Shown: one piece after another, positions 24,638 through 34,400 of the stretch | Numbering within the stretch: the stretch's first letter is position 1 | How the letters are laid out: every line of letters begins with the position of its first letter | Origin: Kerstersia similis | GTDB taxonomy: Bacteria > Pseudomonadota > Gammaproteobacteria > Burkholderiales > Burkholderiaceae_B | Assembly: GCF_965139615.1 (NCBI RefSeq) | Contig: NZ_CBCSIQ010000018.1 | Coordinates: forward strand, 1-64,000 | Direction of reading: 5' to 3' | DNA: 64,000 bases | The notes under the pieces: generated by a model | What the model saw: only the letters and a program-made list of their open reading frames with translations | What the model was told of the DNA's origin: nothing | The model's database searches: none | Translations under genes and position numbers: made by a program

Positions 24638-25474
24638 TCAGGGCTGGCGCCGGGTTGCCGGAAACCGGCGCGTCGGCAACTGGATGGCAGGCATGGCCTG
24701 TGTCAGCGGCATTTCATGGGCATCCGTGGCCGCAGCCAGTTCGATGACTGCGTAAACACCACTCACCGAATCCGCCAGCGCCACTTCCAGCGCAGCGCCG
24801 CGCAGCAACGACACCAGGAAACGTGCCGTCATGACATCCCCGGTTCCGCTCAGATCAACATCCAGACGCGGCGTACGCACCTGCCAGATATCACTGCCAC
24901 GGCCCACGACGTTGACGATTCCCCCATGTTCATCGGGCACGCTGCTGACGACGATGATGCGCTGGCGTTCGCCGCTCAGCGCCGCCATGCGGCCAGCCAG
25001 CGTGGCCTCTTGCGGCACGAGCCGCTGCAGCTCGAAGGTATTGGGGGTCAGGACATCGGCCAGCGGCACCAGTTCCTCGGCGATGGCCTGGGCACAGGCG
25101 GCATCGACATACAGGCCTTTCTGGCTGTCGCCCATGACCGGATCGCACACATACAGCAGGCCGGGATGCTGACGCTTCACATCCACCAGCCATTGCGCCA
25201 CTTCGCGCACGATGGCGGCGCTACCCATCCAGCCTGTCAGCACAACGTCCAGCTGGCGTGCCTCGACGCGCTGGTTCAGGCCTGCACACAGCGCTCGCAC
25301 ATCCTCCGCCCGCACGGGCATGGACGACCATTCGGGATAGTCGGGCGTATTGGACAGCAGCGTGGTCGGCACCGGATAGACAGTCAATCCGGCGGACTGC
25401 AGGACAGGCACCGCCGCACTGTTGCCGGCATAGCCAAACACCAGTTGCGACTGTATGGAGACGACAGTTTTCAT
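24638..25474 (-). CDS. pdxY: Pyridoxal kinase
   Basis: The 278-residue enzyme phosphorylates pyridoxal in the B6 salvage pathway. It has the ribokinase-family motifs of PdxY/PdxK: an N-terminal SIQSQLVFGYAGNSAAVPVL, LLYVCDPVMGD, LADVLTPNTFEL, and the anion-hole motif DLSGTGDVMTARFL with the catalytic Asp. The length is close to the E. coli PdxY. The start at 25474 is the ATG of MKTVVSIQS; no strong ribosome binding site precedes it. It lies convergent to the LysE gene. Supplying PLP would support the PLP-dependent proteins nearby, but no regulatory link is visible. Confidence 0.9.
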   Translation of the reverse strand: MKTVVSIQSQLVFGYAGNSAAVPVLQSAGLTVYPVPTTLLSNTPDYPEWSSMPVRAEDVRALCAGLNQRVEARQLDVVLTGWMGSAAIVREVAQWLVDVKRQHPGLLYVCDPVMGDSQKGLYVDAACAQAIAEELVPLADVLTPNTFELQRLVPQEATLAGRMAALSGERQRIIVVSSVPDEHGGIVNVVGRGSDIWQVRTPRLDVDLSGTGDVMTARFLVSLLRGAALEVALADSVSGVYAVIELAAATDAHEMPLTQAMPAIQLPTRRFPATRRQP

Positions 25475-25699
25475 GGAAAGCAGCGTAACAACAGAAGGGG
25501 CGCTAAACGCAGAAAGCAAACCGCCAGCCTGGTTGCTGGGCCAGACATGGGCTGCCGCACGTACTGTAACCAAGGGAAACTTTCATCATACGCCTTTGAC
25601 GGGCCGCCTGCGGGCTCCCTCCGCCAGCCTGGCGCCGAACGCAGCGAAAAAACGACGCGGCACTCAGGCAACGGCGCCATGCGCCGACCGACAGAACGC

Positions 25700-26290
25700 T
25701 CACAGGCCGGGCAGCGCCTGACCCGATACCCACAGCAGGAATGCCGTCATCAGGACATAGCGCAAGAACTTGCCTATCGCCATATAAACGACACAGGGCC
25801 AGAAAGAAAAGCGCAACCAGCCTGCCGCAGCGCAAAGCGGATCGCCCACGGCGGGCAACCAGGACAACAGCAAGGCTGGCGGTCCGATGCGGCGCATCCA
25901 GTTGCGGGCGCGGACATCCCAGCGTCCGGCCCGCTCACTGCCGTCTGTTTCGTCCTGTACCCCCGGTCCGGCTTCCTGCCCCGGCAGGCTGCGCGCCTGC
26001 GCGGCGCTCAGCCGCTTGCGCCGGTGCCAATGCACGAAGGCTTTGCGGGCGCCCAGGCCCATGGCATAGGAAATCGCACCGCCTATCGTATTGCCCAGCG
26101 TCGCTACCAGCACGGCGGGCCAGAACATGTGCGGCGTCAGGGTCAGATAGCCGAACACCACCGGTTCAGACCCCAGGGGCAGCAAGGTTGCCGACACCAG
26201 GCTGACGATGAAAATGGCGCTCAGCCCGACCTGCGGCAATGCGAACATCGCCAGCAGGCTGTGAATGGCGGACATCAAGGTGCTTTCCAT
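25700..26290 (-). CDS. YqaA-family membrane protein (SNARE-associated/DedA-like)
   Basis: The 196-residue protein has three to four hydrophobic segments. The YqaA/DedA motifs are SATLLPLGSEPVVFGYL, VATLGNTIGGAISYAMG near the N-terminus and SWLPAVGDPLCAAAGWLR and GKFLRYVLMT near the C-terminus. A hydrophilic insert at about 85-130 separates them. The DedA superfamily is implicated in membrane lipid flipping and proton-motive-force homeostasis. ATG at 26290, with an in-frame ATG at 26275 as alternative. Divergent from ilvA. Confidence 0.83.
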   Translation of the reverse strand: MESTLMSAIHSLLAMFALPQVGLSAIFIVSLVSATLLPLGSEPVVFGYLTLTPHMFWPAVLVATLGNTIGGAISYAMGLGARKAFVHWHRRKRLSAAQARSLPGQEAGPGVQDETDGSERAGRWDVRARNWMRRIGPPALLLSWLPAVGDPLCAAAGWLRFSFWPCVVYMAIGKFLRYVLMTAFLLWVSGQALPGL

Positions 26291-26399
26291 CGCCGCAGTT
26301 TACAAGAAGCGGTTTGTGAACGGCGCCGAAACGCTGTGCTACTCTGAACGGTTTCCTGTCTCTACTTTTTCAACACACCCAGGCCGAGCGCCGACAACC

Positions 26400-27908
26400 A
26401 TGAATACCGACTATCTGAAACGCATCCTGACATCCAAGGTCTATGACGTCGCGGTGGAAACCCCGCTGGAATACGCCCCGTTGATTTCAGAGCGAATTCA
26501 GAACAAGGTCTGGTTCAAGCGCGAAGACATGCAGGAAGTCTTCAGCTTCAAGCTGCGCGGCGCTTATAACAAGATCGCCAATCTGTCCCCGGCAGCGCTA
26601 TCGCGCGGCGTGATCGCGGCTTCTGCCGGCAACCATGCGCAAGGCGTCGCCCTGTCTGCGCGCAAGCTGGGCTGTCGCGCCGTCATCGTCATGCCGGTGA
26701 CCACACCGCGCATCAAGGTAGATGCCGTGATGGCGCACGGCGCGGAAGTCGTGCTGGCCGGCGAAAGCTATTCCGACGCCTACCAGCATGCGCTGACCCT
26801 CGAAAAGGAACAGAAGCTCACCTTCGTGCACCCTTTTGACGACCCGGATGTGATCGCCGGCCAGGGCACGGTCGCCATGGAGATCCTGCACCAGCATCCT
26901 GGCCCGATTGAAGCGGTTTTCGTCGCCATAGGCGGCGGCGGCCTGGTTTCCGGCGTCGGTTCCTACATCAAGGCGCTGCGCCCGGAAATCAAGATCATCG
27001 GTGTGCAGACCGTCGATTCCGATGCCATGCTGCGCAGCGTGCAGGCAGGCAAGCGCATCACGCTCTCGGATGTCGGCCTGTTTTCGGACGGCACGGCCGT
27101 CAAGCAGGTCGGGCAGGAAACCTTCCGCATTGCCCGCGAAGTCGTCGATGAATTCGTCGTGGTCGATACCGACGAAATCTGTGCCGCGCTCAAGGATGTC
27201 TTCACCGAAACCCGCAGCGTGCTCGAACCCGCTGGCGCCATGGCGCTGGCCGCTGCCAAGAAGTATGCGGCCGAACGCAAGCTGAAGAACAAGACGCTGA
27301 TCACGATTGCCTGTGGCGCGAACATGAATTTCGACCGGATGCGCTTCGTGGCCGAGCGCACCGCCATCGGCGAACAACGTGAAGCCCTGTTCGCCGTCAG
27401 CATGCCCGAGCAGCGCGGCAGCTTCCGCCGCTTCTGTGAACTGCTGGGCGACCGCGCCGTCACCGAGTTCAAGTACCGCATGGAAGACAGCGACCGCGCC
27501 CATGTGTTCGTCGGCCTGCAAGTCAGCTCACCCGCAGAAGCGGAAAAACTGGCTGGCAATCTGCGCAAGCATGATTTCGACATTCTCGACCTGACGCAGA
27601 ATGAACTGGCCAAGACCCATCTGCGCCATATGGTAGGCGGGAAATCCTCTCAGGCAACCGACGAACTGCTGTACCGCTTCGACTTTCCCGAGCGCCCCGG
27701 CGCCCTGATGCGTTTTCTGGCGGCCATGCAGCCGGACTGGAACATCAGCCTGTTCCACTACCGCAATCAGGGCGGCGATGCGGCCAGCGTGCTGATCGGC
27801 ATCCAGGTTCCCAGCGCCGACCGCAAGGCCTTCCGCGAGTTCCTGAAAGCACTGGATTATCCGCACGCCAACGAAACGGATAACCCCGCGTACCGCTTGT
27901 TCCTGTAA
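26400..27908 (+). CDS. ilvA: Threonine ammonia-lyase, biosynthetic
   Basis: The 502-residue PLP enzyme converts threonine to 2-oxobutyrate, the first step of isoleucine synthesis. The PLP lysine is K51 in EVFSFKLRGAYNK. ASAGNHAQGVA, the phosphate-binding GGGGLVSG loop and CGANMNFDRMRFVAERT are typical. Two ACT-like regulatory domains lie at about 325-500 (EQRGSFRRFCELLG and ERPGALMRFLAAM). This is the long, isoleucine-inhibited form rather than the short catabolic TdcB type. The start is the ATG at 26400 (MNTDYLKRIL); the longer frame upstream overlaps the divergent YqaA gene. Confidence 0.96.
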   Translation: MNTDYLKRILTSKVYDVAVETPLEYAPLISERIQNKVWFKREDMQEVFSFKLRGAYNKIANLSPAALSRGVIAASAGNHAQGVALSARKLGCRAVIVMPVTTPRIKVDAVMAHGAEVVLAGESYSDAYQHALTLEKEQKLTFVHPFDDPDVIAGQGTVAMEILHQHPGPIEAVFVAIGGGGLVSGVGSYIKALRPEIKIIGVQTVDSDAMLRSVQAGKRITLSDVGLFSDGTAVKQVGQETFRIAREVVDEFVVVDTDEICAALKDVFTETRSVLEPAGAMALAAAKKYAAERKLKNKTLITIACGANMNFDRMRFVAERTAIGEQREALFAVSMPEQRGSFRRFCELLGDRAVTEFKYRMEDSDRAHVFVGLQVSSPAEAEKLAGNLRKHDFDILDLTQNELAKTHLRHMVGGKSSQATDELLYRFDFPERPGALMRFLAAMQPDWNISLFHYRNQGGDAASVLIGIQVPSADRKAFREFLKALDYPHANETDNPAYRLFL

Positions 27909-27963
27909 TCGCCGCCGCCGTCCGGCCCAACCACCGGACGGCGCAGGCTTTCTGCGAGCAGTC

Positions 27964-29256
27964 ATGATGCCCAGCCCAGACTTCCGTGCCGATGAACTGC
28001 TGCGCCGACTGTTTCAGGCAGCCATTTCAGCGGCTGACCCGGCCCGCTGCCTAGCCCCTTATATCGCTGACCTGCGTGCCCGCGTACGCGGCGGGAGAGT
28101 TGTCGTCATTGGGGCAGGCAAAGCCTCTGCCGCCATGGCCGCTGCCCTGGAAAACGCCTGGGACGGCCCGCTGGAAGGCCTGGTGGTCACACGCTACGGC
28201 CATGCCGTTCCGTGCCGCCAGATTGAAATCATCGAGGCCGCCCACCCCGTGCCGGACAGCGCGGGCGCTGCCGCGGCACAACGCATGCAGGACTGCGTCA
28301 CCGGGCTAGGCCCACGGGATCTGGTCATCGGCCTGTTTTCCGGCGGTGGTTCGGCTTTGCTGGCTGCACCACTACCCGGCATTGCCCTCGCGGACAAACA
28401 GGCGCTGAACCGCGCGCTGCTGGCCAGCGGCGCGTCGATTTCGGAAATGAACTGCGTCCGCCGCCACCTCTCGGCCGTCAAGGGCGGCCGTCTGGCGGCC
28501 GCCTGCTATCCGGCACAGGTCGTCAATCTGCTGATCTCCGATGTGCCGGGCGATGATCCCGCCGACATAGCATCCGGCCCGACCGTTCCCGATATGACAA
28601 CGCGCGCGCAGGCAATTGCCGTATTACAGCGCTACGGTATCGCCCTGCCCGCCGCCTTGCAGCAGGTGCTATGCTCGCCGGCAGCGGAATCCCGCAAACC
28701 TGGCGACCCAGCCCTGCCTGCCATCATCACGCACCTGATCGCAACGCCACGCCTGGCATTGCAGGCGGCCGCACAGGCGGCGCATGCCGCAGGGATTTCC
28801 CCCTATATCCTGGGCGATGCCATCGAAGGCGAAGCGCGCGAAGTGGCGCGCGCCATGGCCGGCATGGCGCTGTCCTGCCGACGCTACAACGAGCCCTTTC
28901 CTGCCCCCTGCGTGCTGCTGTCCGGCGGCGAAACGACGGTCACGCTGCGAGGCCAGGGGCGCGGTGGCCGCAATGTGGAGTTCCTGTTGGCCCTGGCCCT
29001 GGCGCTGCGCGGCGAGCCGGGCATTCATGCCCTGGCCGCCGACACGGATGGCGTGGACGGCCAGGAACCGGTTGCCGGTGCCTGCATCCGCCCGGATACG
29101 CTGGCCCGCGCCCGCGCCATGGGGCTGGACCCGATGGGCAGCCTGGCCAACAATGATGCTCATGGCTTCTTCGAAAGCCTGGGCGATGGCGTCATCACCG
29201 GCCCTACCCTGACCAACGTCAACGATTTCCGCGCCCTGCTGATCCTGCCAGACTGA
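27964..29256 (+). CDS. gckA: Glycerate 2-kinase (GckA/TtuD family, MOFRL domain)
   Basis: The 430-residue protein has the N-terminal DUF4147 domain (VVVIGAGKASAAMAAALE, EAAHPVPDSAG, GLFSGGGSALLAAP, LLISDVPGDDPADIASGPT). The C-terminal MOFRL domain is GGRNVEFLLALAL followed by LAADTDGVDG. This family phosphorylates D-glycerate, producing 2-phosphoglycerate in glyoxylate/tartronate metabolism. It starts 55 nt after ilvA (ATGATG at 27964/27967) and may be co-transcribed. It is convergent to the DctD-like gene with a 35-nt gap. Confidence 0.9.
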   Translation: MMPSPDFRADELLRRLFQAAISAADPARCLAPYIADLRARVRGGRVVVIGAGKASAAMAAALENAWDGPLEGLVVTRYGHAVPCRQIEIIEAAHPVPDSAGAAAAQRMQDCVTGLGPRDLVIGLFSGGGSALLAAPLPGIALADKQALNRALLASGASISEMNCVRRHLSAVKGGRLAAACYPAQVVNLLISDVPGDDPADIASGPTVPDMTTRAQAIAVLQRYGIALPAALQQVLCSPAAESRKPGDPALPAIITHLIATPRLALQAAAQAAHAAGISPYILGDAIEGEAREVARAMAGMALSCRRYNEPFPAPCVLLSGGETTVTLRGQGRGGRNVEFLLALALALRGEPGIHALAADTDGVDGQEPVAGACIRPDTLARARAMGLDPMGSLANNDAHGFFESLGDGVITGPTLTNVNDFRALLILPD

Positions 29257-29291
29257 ACCGCCCACCCGCGGCATACGCGCAGCCGCCACAT

Positions 29292-30662
29292 TCAGGACAG
29301 GCTCAAGCCATACTTGCGCACCTTGTCATGCAAGGTAGTCTTGGGCACCTGCAAAGCCGCACTGGCGCGCGTCAGGCTGTTGCCATGGCGGCGCAAGGCC
29401 TCGACGATCAAGGCCCGCTCGAAATCGGCCACGGCCTGAGCCAGGGGCCGTTCCTGCGTCATGGCGTCATCTGCGCCGCCGGCGCTGGCGAAAGGCGGAA
29501 ATCCTGCAGCGATCCCCAGCACGCAACGTTCCGCCGCGTTGCGCAATTCACGCACATTGCCCGGCCAGTGATACGCCATCATGCTGCGCAAGCGGCCCGG
29601 ATCCTGCGCCAGTGGCTCACGCCCGTGGCGGCTGGCCGCCTGCAGCGCAAAATGCTCGAACAGGATACCGATGTCCTCACGCCGTTCGCGCAAGGGAGGC
29701 AAGGGCAAGGTTGCCACGCTCAGGCGATAGTACAGATCCGCCCGGAATCCGCCGCTTTCCGCCAGCGCCAGCAAATCCACCTTGGTCGCAGCGACCACGC
29801 GGCAATCCACCAGCACGGGCGTATTGGATCCCAGACGCTCCAGCGTACGCTCCTGCAGGACACGCAAGAGTTTGACCTGCATGGACATCGGCATGCTTTC
29901 GATTTCGTCCAGAAACAGCGTCCCGCCGCTGGCATGTTCGATGCGGCCGATACGGCGCCGGCCAGCGCCCGTGAACGCGCCTGCCTCATGTCCGAATATC
30001 TCGCTCTCAAACAGATGCTCAGGCAAGCCACCGCAATTGATTGCGACAAAATTGCCATGGCGCCGCACACTGGCTTCATGCAGGCAACGCGCCACCAGCT
30101 CCTTGCCGGTGCCGGTTTCACCGTGGATCAGCACATCGGCTTCGCTGTGCCCCAGTTCCGCCACCAGCCGCCGCACACGGCGCATGGGTTCGGATTCCCC
30201 CAGAATGCGGGCATCTATCGTGTCGCGGTTCTGCAGCGTTGCCCGCAACGCACGCACCTCCAGCGTCAGGCGCCGATGCTCCTGCGCCCGCCGCACGAGT
30301 TCCACCAGGTAATCGGGTGCGAATGGTTTTTCAATGAAATCATGTGCGCCATCTTTCATGGCCTGCACGGCCAGCGCCACATCCCCATGTCCGGTCATCA
30401 GGATCACGGGCAGTTCGGCATCCTGTGCCTGCAATTGCCGCAACAGCGCCATGCCATCCATGCCCGGCAGACGCATATCCGTAACGACCAGCCCCGGCGC
30501 GGCGCCCGCTTCGAGACGGCGCAGCGCCTGCTCGGCGCTCTCTACCGCTTCCACGGCGATATCCGCCAGCTGCAGCGTCTGCACACAGCCCAGACGCACA
30601 TTTTCATCGTCCTCAACCAGCAGGACACTCAGTGCCGGACCAGCCGCTGCGGCGCTTTTCAT
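29292..30662 (-). CDS. dctD: Sigma-54-dependent response regulator, DctD-like
   Basis: The 456-residue protein has a receiver domain with the phospho-acceptor in VVTDMRLPGMDGM (about residue 61). The AAA+ activator domain (about 150-385) has Walker A GETGTGKE, the sigma-54 contact loop GAFTGA and Walker B GGTLFLDEIES. A Fis-type HTH ends the protein (LTRASAALQVPKTTLHDKVRKYG in two parts: SLTRASAALQVPKTT, LHDKVRKYG). Its start overlaps the kinase stop codon by ATGA, so the two are translationally coupled. The likely target is the adjacent symporter gene, which has a sigma-54 promoter. The symbol rests on architecture and context. Confidence 0.85.
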   Translation of the reverse strand: MKSAAAAGPALSVLLVEDDENVRLGCVQTLQLADIAVEAVESAEQALRRLEAGAAPGLVVTDMRLPGMDGMALLRQLQAQDAELPVILMTGHGDVALAVQAMKDGAHDFIEKPFAPDYLVELVRRAQEHRRLTLEVRALRATLQNRDTIDARILGESEPMRRVRRLVAELGHSEADVLIHGETGTGKELVARCLHEASVRRHGNFVAINCGGLPEHLFESEIFGHEAGAFTGAGRRRIGRIEHASGGTLFLDEIESMPMSMQVKLLRVLQERTLERLGSNTPVLVDCRVVAATKVDLLALAESGGFRADLYYRLSVATLPLPPLRERREDIGILFEHFALQAASRHGREPLAQDPGRLRSMMAYHWPGNVRELRNAAERCVLGIAAGFPPFASAGGADDAMTQERPLAQAVADFERALIVEALRRHGNSLTRASAALQVPKTTLHDKVRKYGLSLS

Positions 30663-32713
30663 CTGGCGTTTTCCTTTGCCGGCGCTGCCGGTGCAGCAGG
30701 CAAGTCCACAATGAACAATGCGCCGCCGCTGGCTGCCGCCGCCGCGCTCAGCGTGCCGCCGAAATCACGCACGATGCCGGCCGAAATCGCCAGCCCCAGC
30801 CCCAGGCCACGGCCGGCATCCTTGGTCGTAAAGAAGGGTTCGAACAAGTGCGCCAGCACCTCTTCCGGCAGACCGGGCCCGTTGTCCGCCACTTCGATGC
30901 GTACCCGGTCGCCTTCTCGTTTGGCGCTGAGGCGAACAGCGGGCGCCGCATGCCCTTCGACGGCATCCAACGCGTTCCCGATCAGGTTGACCAGCACTTG
31001 CTCCAGGCGGTTGGCGTCGCACAGGGCGGTCACACCACCAGCGATCATCATGCGCATCCCGGCCCCGACCTGACGCAAACGCGGTTCCAGCAGAAACAGC
31101 GCGTTGTCGATCGTCCGGCGCACATCCACCGGCTGCGGCGCGCCATCGGACTTGCGCGCAAACAACTTGAGCCGGCTGGTCAGGCCGCCCATGGTATCGA
31201 CCAGCGTGCCTATGCGATCCAGATTCCCCCGCGCGGCCGCCAGGTCGCCACGTTCCATGAAGCGGCCGGCATTGCTGGACAATGTCCGCAGGGCCGCCAG
31301 CGGCTGGCTCAGTTCATGCGCCAGCTCGGCCGACAATTGCCCGATGACTGCCATCTTGCCCGCATGCACCAGTTCATCCTGGGCCGCATGCAGATGCCGC
31401 GTACGCTCCTCGACCTTACGTTCCAGCTCGTCATGCGCCCGCTGCAGCGCTTCGCGCGCCTGCAGGCGCTCACGCAAATAGGCGCGGCGCTGCTGCCAGA
31501 GCAGCAACATAATGCATATCAGCGCCGTGGCTGCAGCCGCCAGCGCCGCGCGCGTCCAGGCCATCCAGGTCAGGTGCCCGGCGGGTGACAGCACGGTCAG
31601 CGTCCAGCCGGTATCCCCCAAGGGCTGGGCTTGCGCCAGATACATCGGTGCGGCCCAGCCGTCAGCCGCTGCCCCTGCCGGCGACGGCAGGCTCACCAGG
31701 GCCGCGCCATCAGGCAAAGCCTGGCTTTCCACCAGCCCCAGCGGAGCCAGAGGCTGATCGAAATACTGCAAGCTGGCACGCAGGCGCTCGCGCGCCTCAT
31801 CCGCCAGGGGCCTCATGGCAGAAAATTTCCACGCCGGCGACGAAGCCAGGATGACAATACCGTTGGCATCGGTCACCAGCACCGGAATATCCACACTGCG
31901 CCAAGACTGCTCCAACTGCTCCAGCCCGACCTTGACCACCGCGACACCCGCCAGCTCCCCGTCCTCATACAGCGGCGACGACAGGTAATAGCCAGGGTCT
32001 CCACGCGTCGTACCGACGCCAAAAAATCGCCCGGTGCGGCCAGCCGCCGCTTCGCGGAAATAGTCACGGTAGGACAGGTCTTCCCCAAGGAAGCTATCAG
32101 GCTGCTGCCAATTACTGCTGGCCAGCACCTGGCCCTGCGTATTCAGAATGTAGATGGCACGCGTGCCTGCGAGCCGGTTCAGGCTTTCAAGAAACCGATT
32201 GACCGCCAGGGGCAACGCCTGCGCATCATCCGCCCTGCCCGCCGCAAGAGGAGGCGAGGCAGGTTCTGCTTCCGCTGCGGCCTCACGGTCCAGGGCCGCA
32301 TCCGCGCCAGCAATGTCGCCGGCATCCTGCGCCATACCGGCGAGAAGCTCATCAAGGCTGGAGGCATCCACTGCCCTTGCGCCCTCGGGTGGCGCCGCAG
32401 GCTGAAGCTGCCGGGGCGCCAGCATCAAACGGACGTCACGCTCCAGCGCGAGCGTGGCGGGCAGGAACGCATATTTGTCGATCTGCCGCTCCAGGCTGGC
32501 GGCATACAGGGCCACACGGCCCTGACCGGCGCGCTGCAAGGCATCGAGATCATCGCTCATGCTATGGCGATAACCGGCCCAGCCCGCCAGCGCAGACAGC
32601 AGCGCGATCCCTGGCAACAACAGCCCCAGTCTGCGGAAAAAACGGGATACGGGCATCAGGTCGATCCAGAATGGAAACGCTCGACGCATCATAGCAGAGC
32701 CATTCCGCCTCAT
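30659..32713 (-). CDS. dctB: DctB-like sensor histidine kinase
   Basis: The 684-residue membrane kinase has an N-terminal helix (about 30-50), a large periplasmic Cache-type sensor (about 50-370, with FLESLNRLAGTRAIYILNTQ, part of the dCache signature) and a second helix near 385-405 (AALAAAATALICIMLLL). A coiled linker leads to the HisKA H-box AELAHELSQPLAAL and a HATPase with N-box NLIGNALDAVEG and G-boxes VADNGPGLP and GRGLGLGLAI. Alanine/glutamate-rich insertion at about 135-150 is unusual. Start uncertain: 32713, 32692 and 32656 (MPVSRFFRR) are possible; none has a strong ribosome binding site. Confidence 0.85.
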   Translation of the reverse strand: MRRNGSAMMRRAFPFWIDLMPVSRFFRRLGLLLPGIALLSALAGWAGYRHSMSDDLDALQRAGQGRVALYAASLERQIDKYAFLPATLALERDVRLMLAPRQLQPAAPPEGARAVDASSLDELLAGMAQDAGDIAGADAALDREAAAEAEPASPPLAAGRADDAQALPLAVNRFLESLNRLAGTRAIYILNTQGQVLASSNWQQPDSFLGEDLSYRDYFREAAAGRTGRFFGVGTTRGDPGYYLSSPLYEDGELAGVAVVKVGLEQLEQSWRSVDIPVLVTDANGIVILASSPAWKFSAMRPLADEARERLRASLQYFDQPLAPLGLVESQALPDGAALVSLPSPAGAAADGWAAPMYLAQAQPLGDTGWTLTVLSPAGHLTWMAWTRAALAAAATALICIMLLLWQQRRAYLRERLQAREALQRAHDELERKVEERTRHLHAAQDELVHAGKMAVIGQLSAELAHELSQPLAALRTLSSNAGRFMERGDLAAARGNLDRIGTLVDTMGGLTSRLKLFARKSDGAPQPVDVRRTIDNALFLLEPRLRQVGAGMRMMIAGGVTALCDANRLEQVLVNLIGNALDAVEGHAAPAVRLSAKREGDRVRIEVADNGPGLPEEVLAHLFEPFFTTKDAGRGLGLGLAISAGIVRDFGGTLSAAAAASGGALFIVDLPAAPAAPAKENAR

Positions 32714-32804
32714 GCGCCTGCCCGCCCGGCGGCCTGGCCTCGCCTGCCGCCCTCGCTGCCGTCACAGGCAGCGGGCGGCGTCTCTGCACCGGGGTGCCGA
32801 CCCC

Positions 32805-34262
32805 TCATGCGGCGCGTTCTGCGCTGCCCGGAGCAGACCTTGCCGCAGCCAATGCCGGCGCCTCATTCTCCACCTCCGCCACCTCGGCCTGCAGGCCGTC
32901 CGCCAGCGCTTCATCCTGCCCGTCCAGGGCCTTTTCCCACTTGGCGACTACTGCGGTGGCAATCGTATTGCCCAGCACGTTGGTCGCGCTGCGCCCCATA
33001 TCAAGGAAGTGGTCTATCCCCAGGATCAGCAAAATGCCGGCTTCCGGCAGTCCGAACATGGGCAGCACGGCGGCGACCACCACCAGCGACGCACGCGGCA
33101 CCCCGGCAATGCCCTTGCTGGACACCATCAGCACCAGCAGCATCAGAAACTGCTGCTGCAGCGACAACGGAATATCGTAGGCCTGCGAGATGAACAAGGC
33201 CACGAAGGTCGTGTAGATCATCGAGCCATCCAGATTGAAGGAATAGCCCAGCGGCAGCACGAAACCGATCAGGCGCTTGCGCACGCCGAAAGCTTCCAGC
33301 TTTTCCATGACCAGCGGATAGGCCGCTTCGCTGGAGGCCGTGGAAAAGCCCAGCAGCATAGGCTCGCGCACGGCGCGCACCAGGCGAAAGACATCGCGCC
33401 CCAGCACCATGAAGCCCGCGCCGATCAACACGATCCAGAGCGCCACCAGCGCAATGGCGAAACACAGCATGAAGCGGCCATAGACCATCAGGATGCCCAG
33501 GCCTTCCGTCGTGATGATATTGGCGACGGCACCGAACACACCCAGCGGCGCAAAGCGCATGACATAGTTCGTCACGCGCAGCATCACCGGCACCAGGCCT
33601 TCGATGGATTGCGCCAGCACCAGGGAAGTCTTGTCGCGCAAGTGACCCAGTGCCAGGCCGAAGAAGACCGCGAATACCAGGATCTGCAGAATCTCGTTGT
33701 TGGCCATGGCTTCGACGAAATTGCGCGGCACCACATGCAGCAGGAAATCGTGCAGGTTCAGCGACCCGGTACTGAGGCCGGAACTGGCGCGCGCATCAGG
33801 CAAAGGCACGCCGACATTGGCCCCAGGCTGCAGCAGATTGGCAAACAGCAGGCCCAGCAGCAGCGACACGAACGACGCCATCATGAACCAGCCCACCGCC
33901 TTGCCGCCAATGCGCCCTACCGCCCGGCCATCGCCCATGCTGGCCAGACCGGCCACCAGGGTCGCAAAAATCAGCGGCGCGATGATCATCTTGATCATGC
34001 GCATGAACAGCTCAGTCAGCATTGCGAAATAGCTGGCGATTTCCTTGGCCTGCGCCGCGCTGCCCGCCCACAGGTGACAGGCATACCCCACGACTATGCC
34101 CACCACCAGCGCAATGAGTATCCACTGGGTCAGCCGGTTCATTTTTGGTTTTTTTCTTGGCGCTGATGGCGCCGGAGCACCGGCACTGCCGGAAGCCTGC
34201 TGGGAACTGCTGTGCGCGGCTGCATCCGGCGCAGTGGGGTTTGCGCTATGGCGTGTCGTCAT
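32805..34262 (-). CDS. dctA: Dicarboxylate/amino acid:cation symporter, DctA/GltP family
   Basis: The 485-residue transporter has about eight helices and the re-entrant loop HP1/HP2 signatures: STASSEAAYPLVMEKLEAFG (HP1 Ser-rich), LGYSFNLDGSMIYTT, GVPRASLVVVAA and GIDHFLDMGRSATNVLGN (substrate-binding helix TM8). It has a ~45-residue Pro/Ala/Ser-rich N-terminal extension before the first helix (MNRLTQWILIALV). The ATG at 34262 has GGAG 8 nt upstream. A consensus sigma-54 promoter ends about 50 nt upstream, and the dctBD-like genes follow on the same strand. C4-dicarboxylate uptake is the best inference; glutamate or aspartate uptake is possible for the same family. Confidence 0.85.
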   Translation of the reverse strand: MTTRHSANPTAPDAAAHSSSQQASGSAGAPAPSAPRKKPKMNRLTQWILIALVVGIVVGYACHLWAGSAAQAKEIASYFAMLTELFMRMIKMIIAPLIFATLVAGLASMGDGRAVGRIGGKAVGWFMMASFVSLLLGLLFANLLQPGANVGVPLPDARASSGLSTGSLNLHDFLLHVVPRNFVEAMANNEILQILVFAVFFGLALGHLRDKTSLVLAQSIEGLVPVMLRVTNYVMRFAPLGVFGAVANIITTEGLGILMVYGRFMLCFAIALVALWIVLIGAGFMVLGRDVFRLVRAVREPMLLGFSTASSEAAYPLVMEKLEAFGVRKRLIGFVLPLGYSFNLDGSMIYTTFVALFISQAYDIPLSLQQQFLMLLVLMVSSKGIAGVPRASLVVVAAVLPMFGLPEAGILLILGIDHFLDMGRSATNVLGNTIATAVVAKWEKALDGQDEALADGLQAEVAEVENEAPALAAARSAPGSAERAA

Positions 34263-34311
34263 TGTTTTCTCTCCACCTGTAGATACCGGCCTGAACCGGA
34301 CCCAGATATCT

Positions 34312-34327
34312 AGCAAGTGCCGTGCCA
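34312..34327 (-). promoter_or_regulatory. Sigma-54 (-24/-12) promoter of the symporter gene
   Basis: The minus strand reads TGGCACG-N4-TTGCT, an exact match to the sigma-54 consensus: -24 element at 34321-34327 and -12 element at 34312-34316. Transcription should begin near 34300, about 40 nt before the start codon at 34262. This is what a DctD-type activator would use. Confidence 0.85.
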
Positions 34328-34400
34328 ACTTTCCACGGCCTGTAGAAAAACCCAATACCTTGAAAAAAAAGCGGTTTTCAGCATTCCTCGCATGGCCAGA

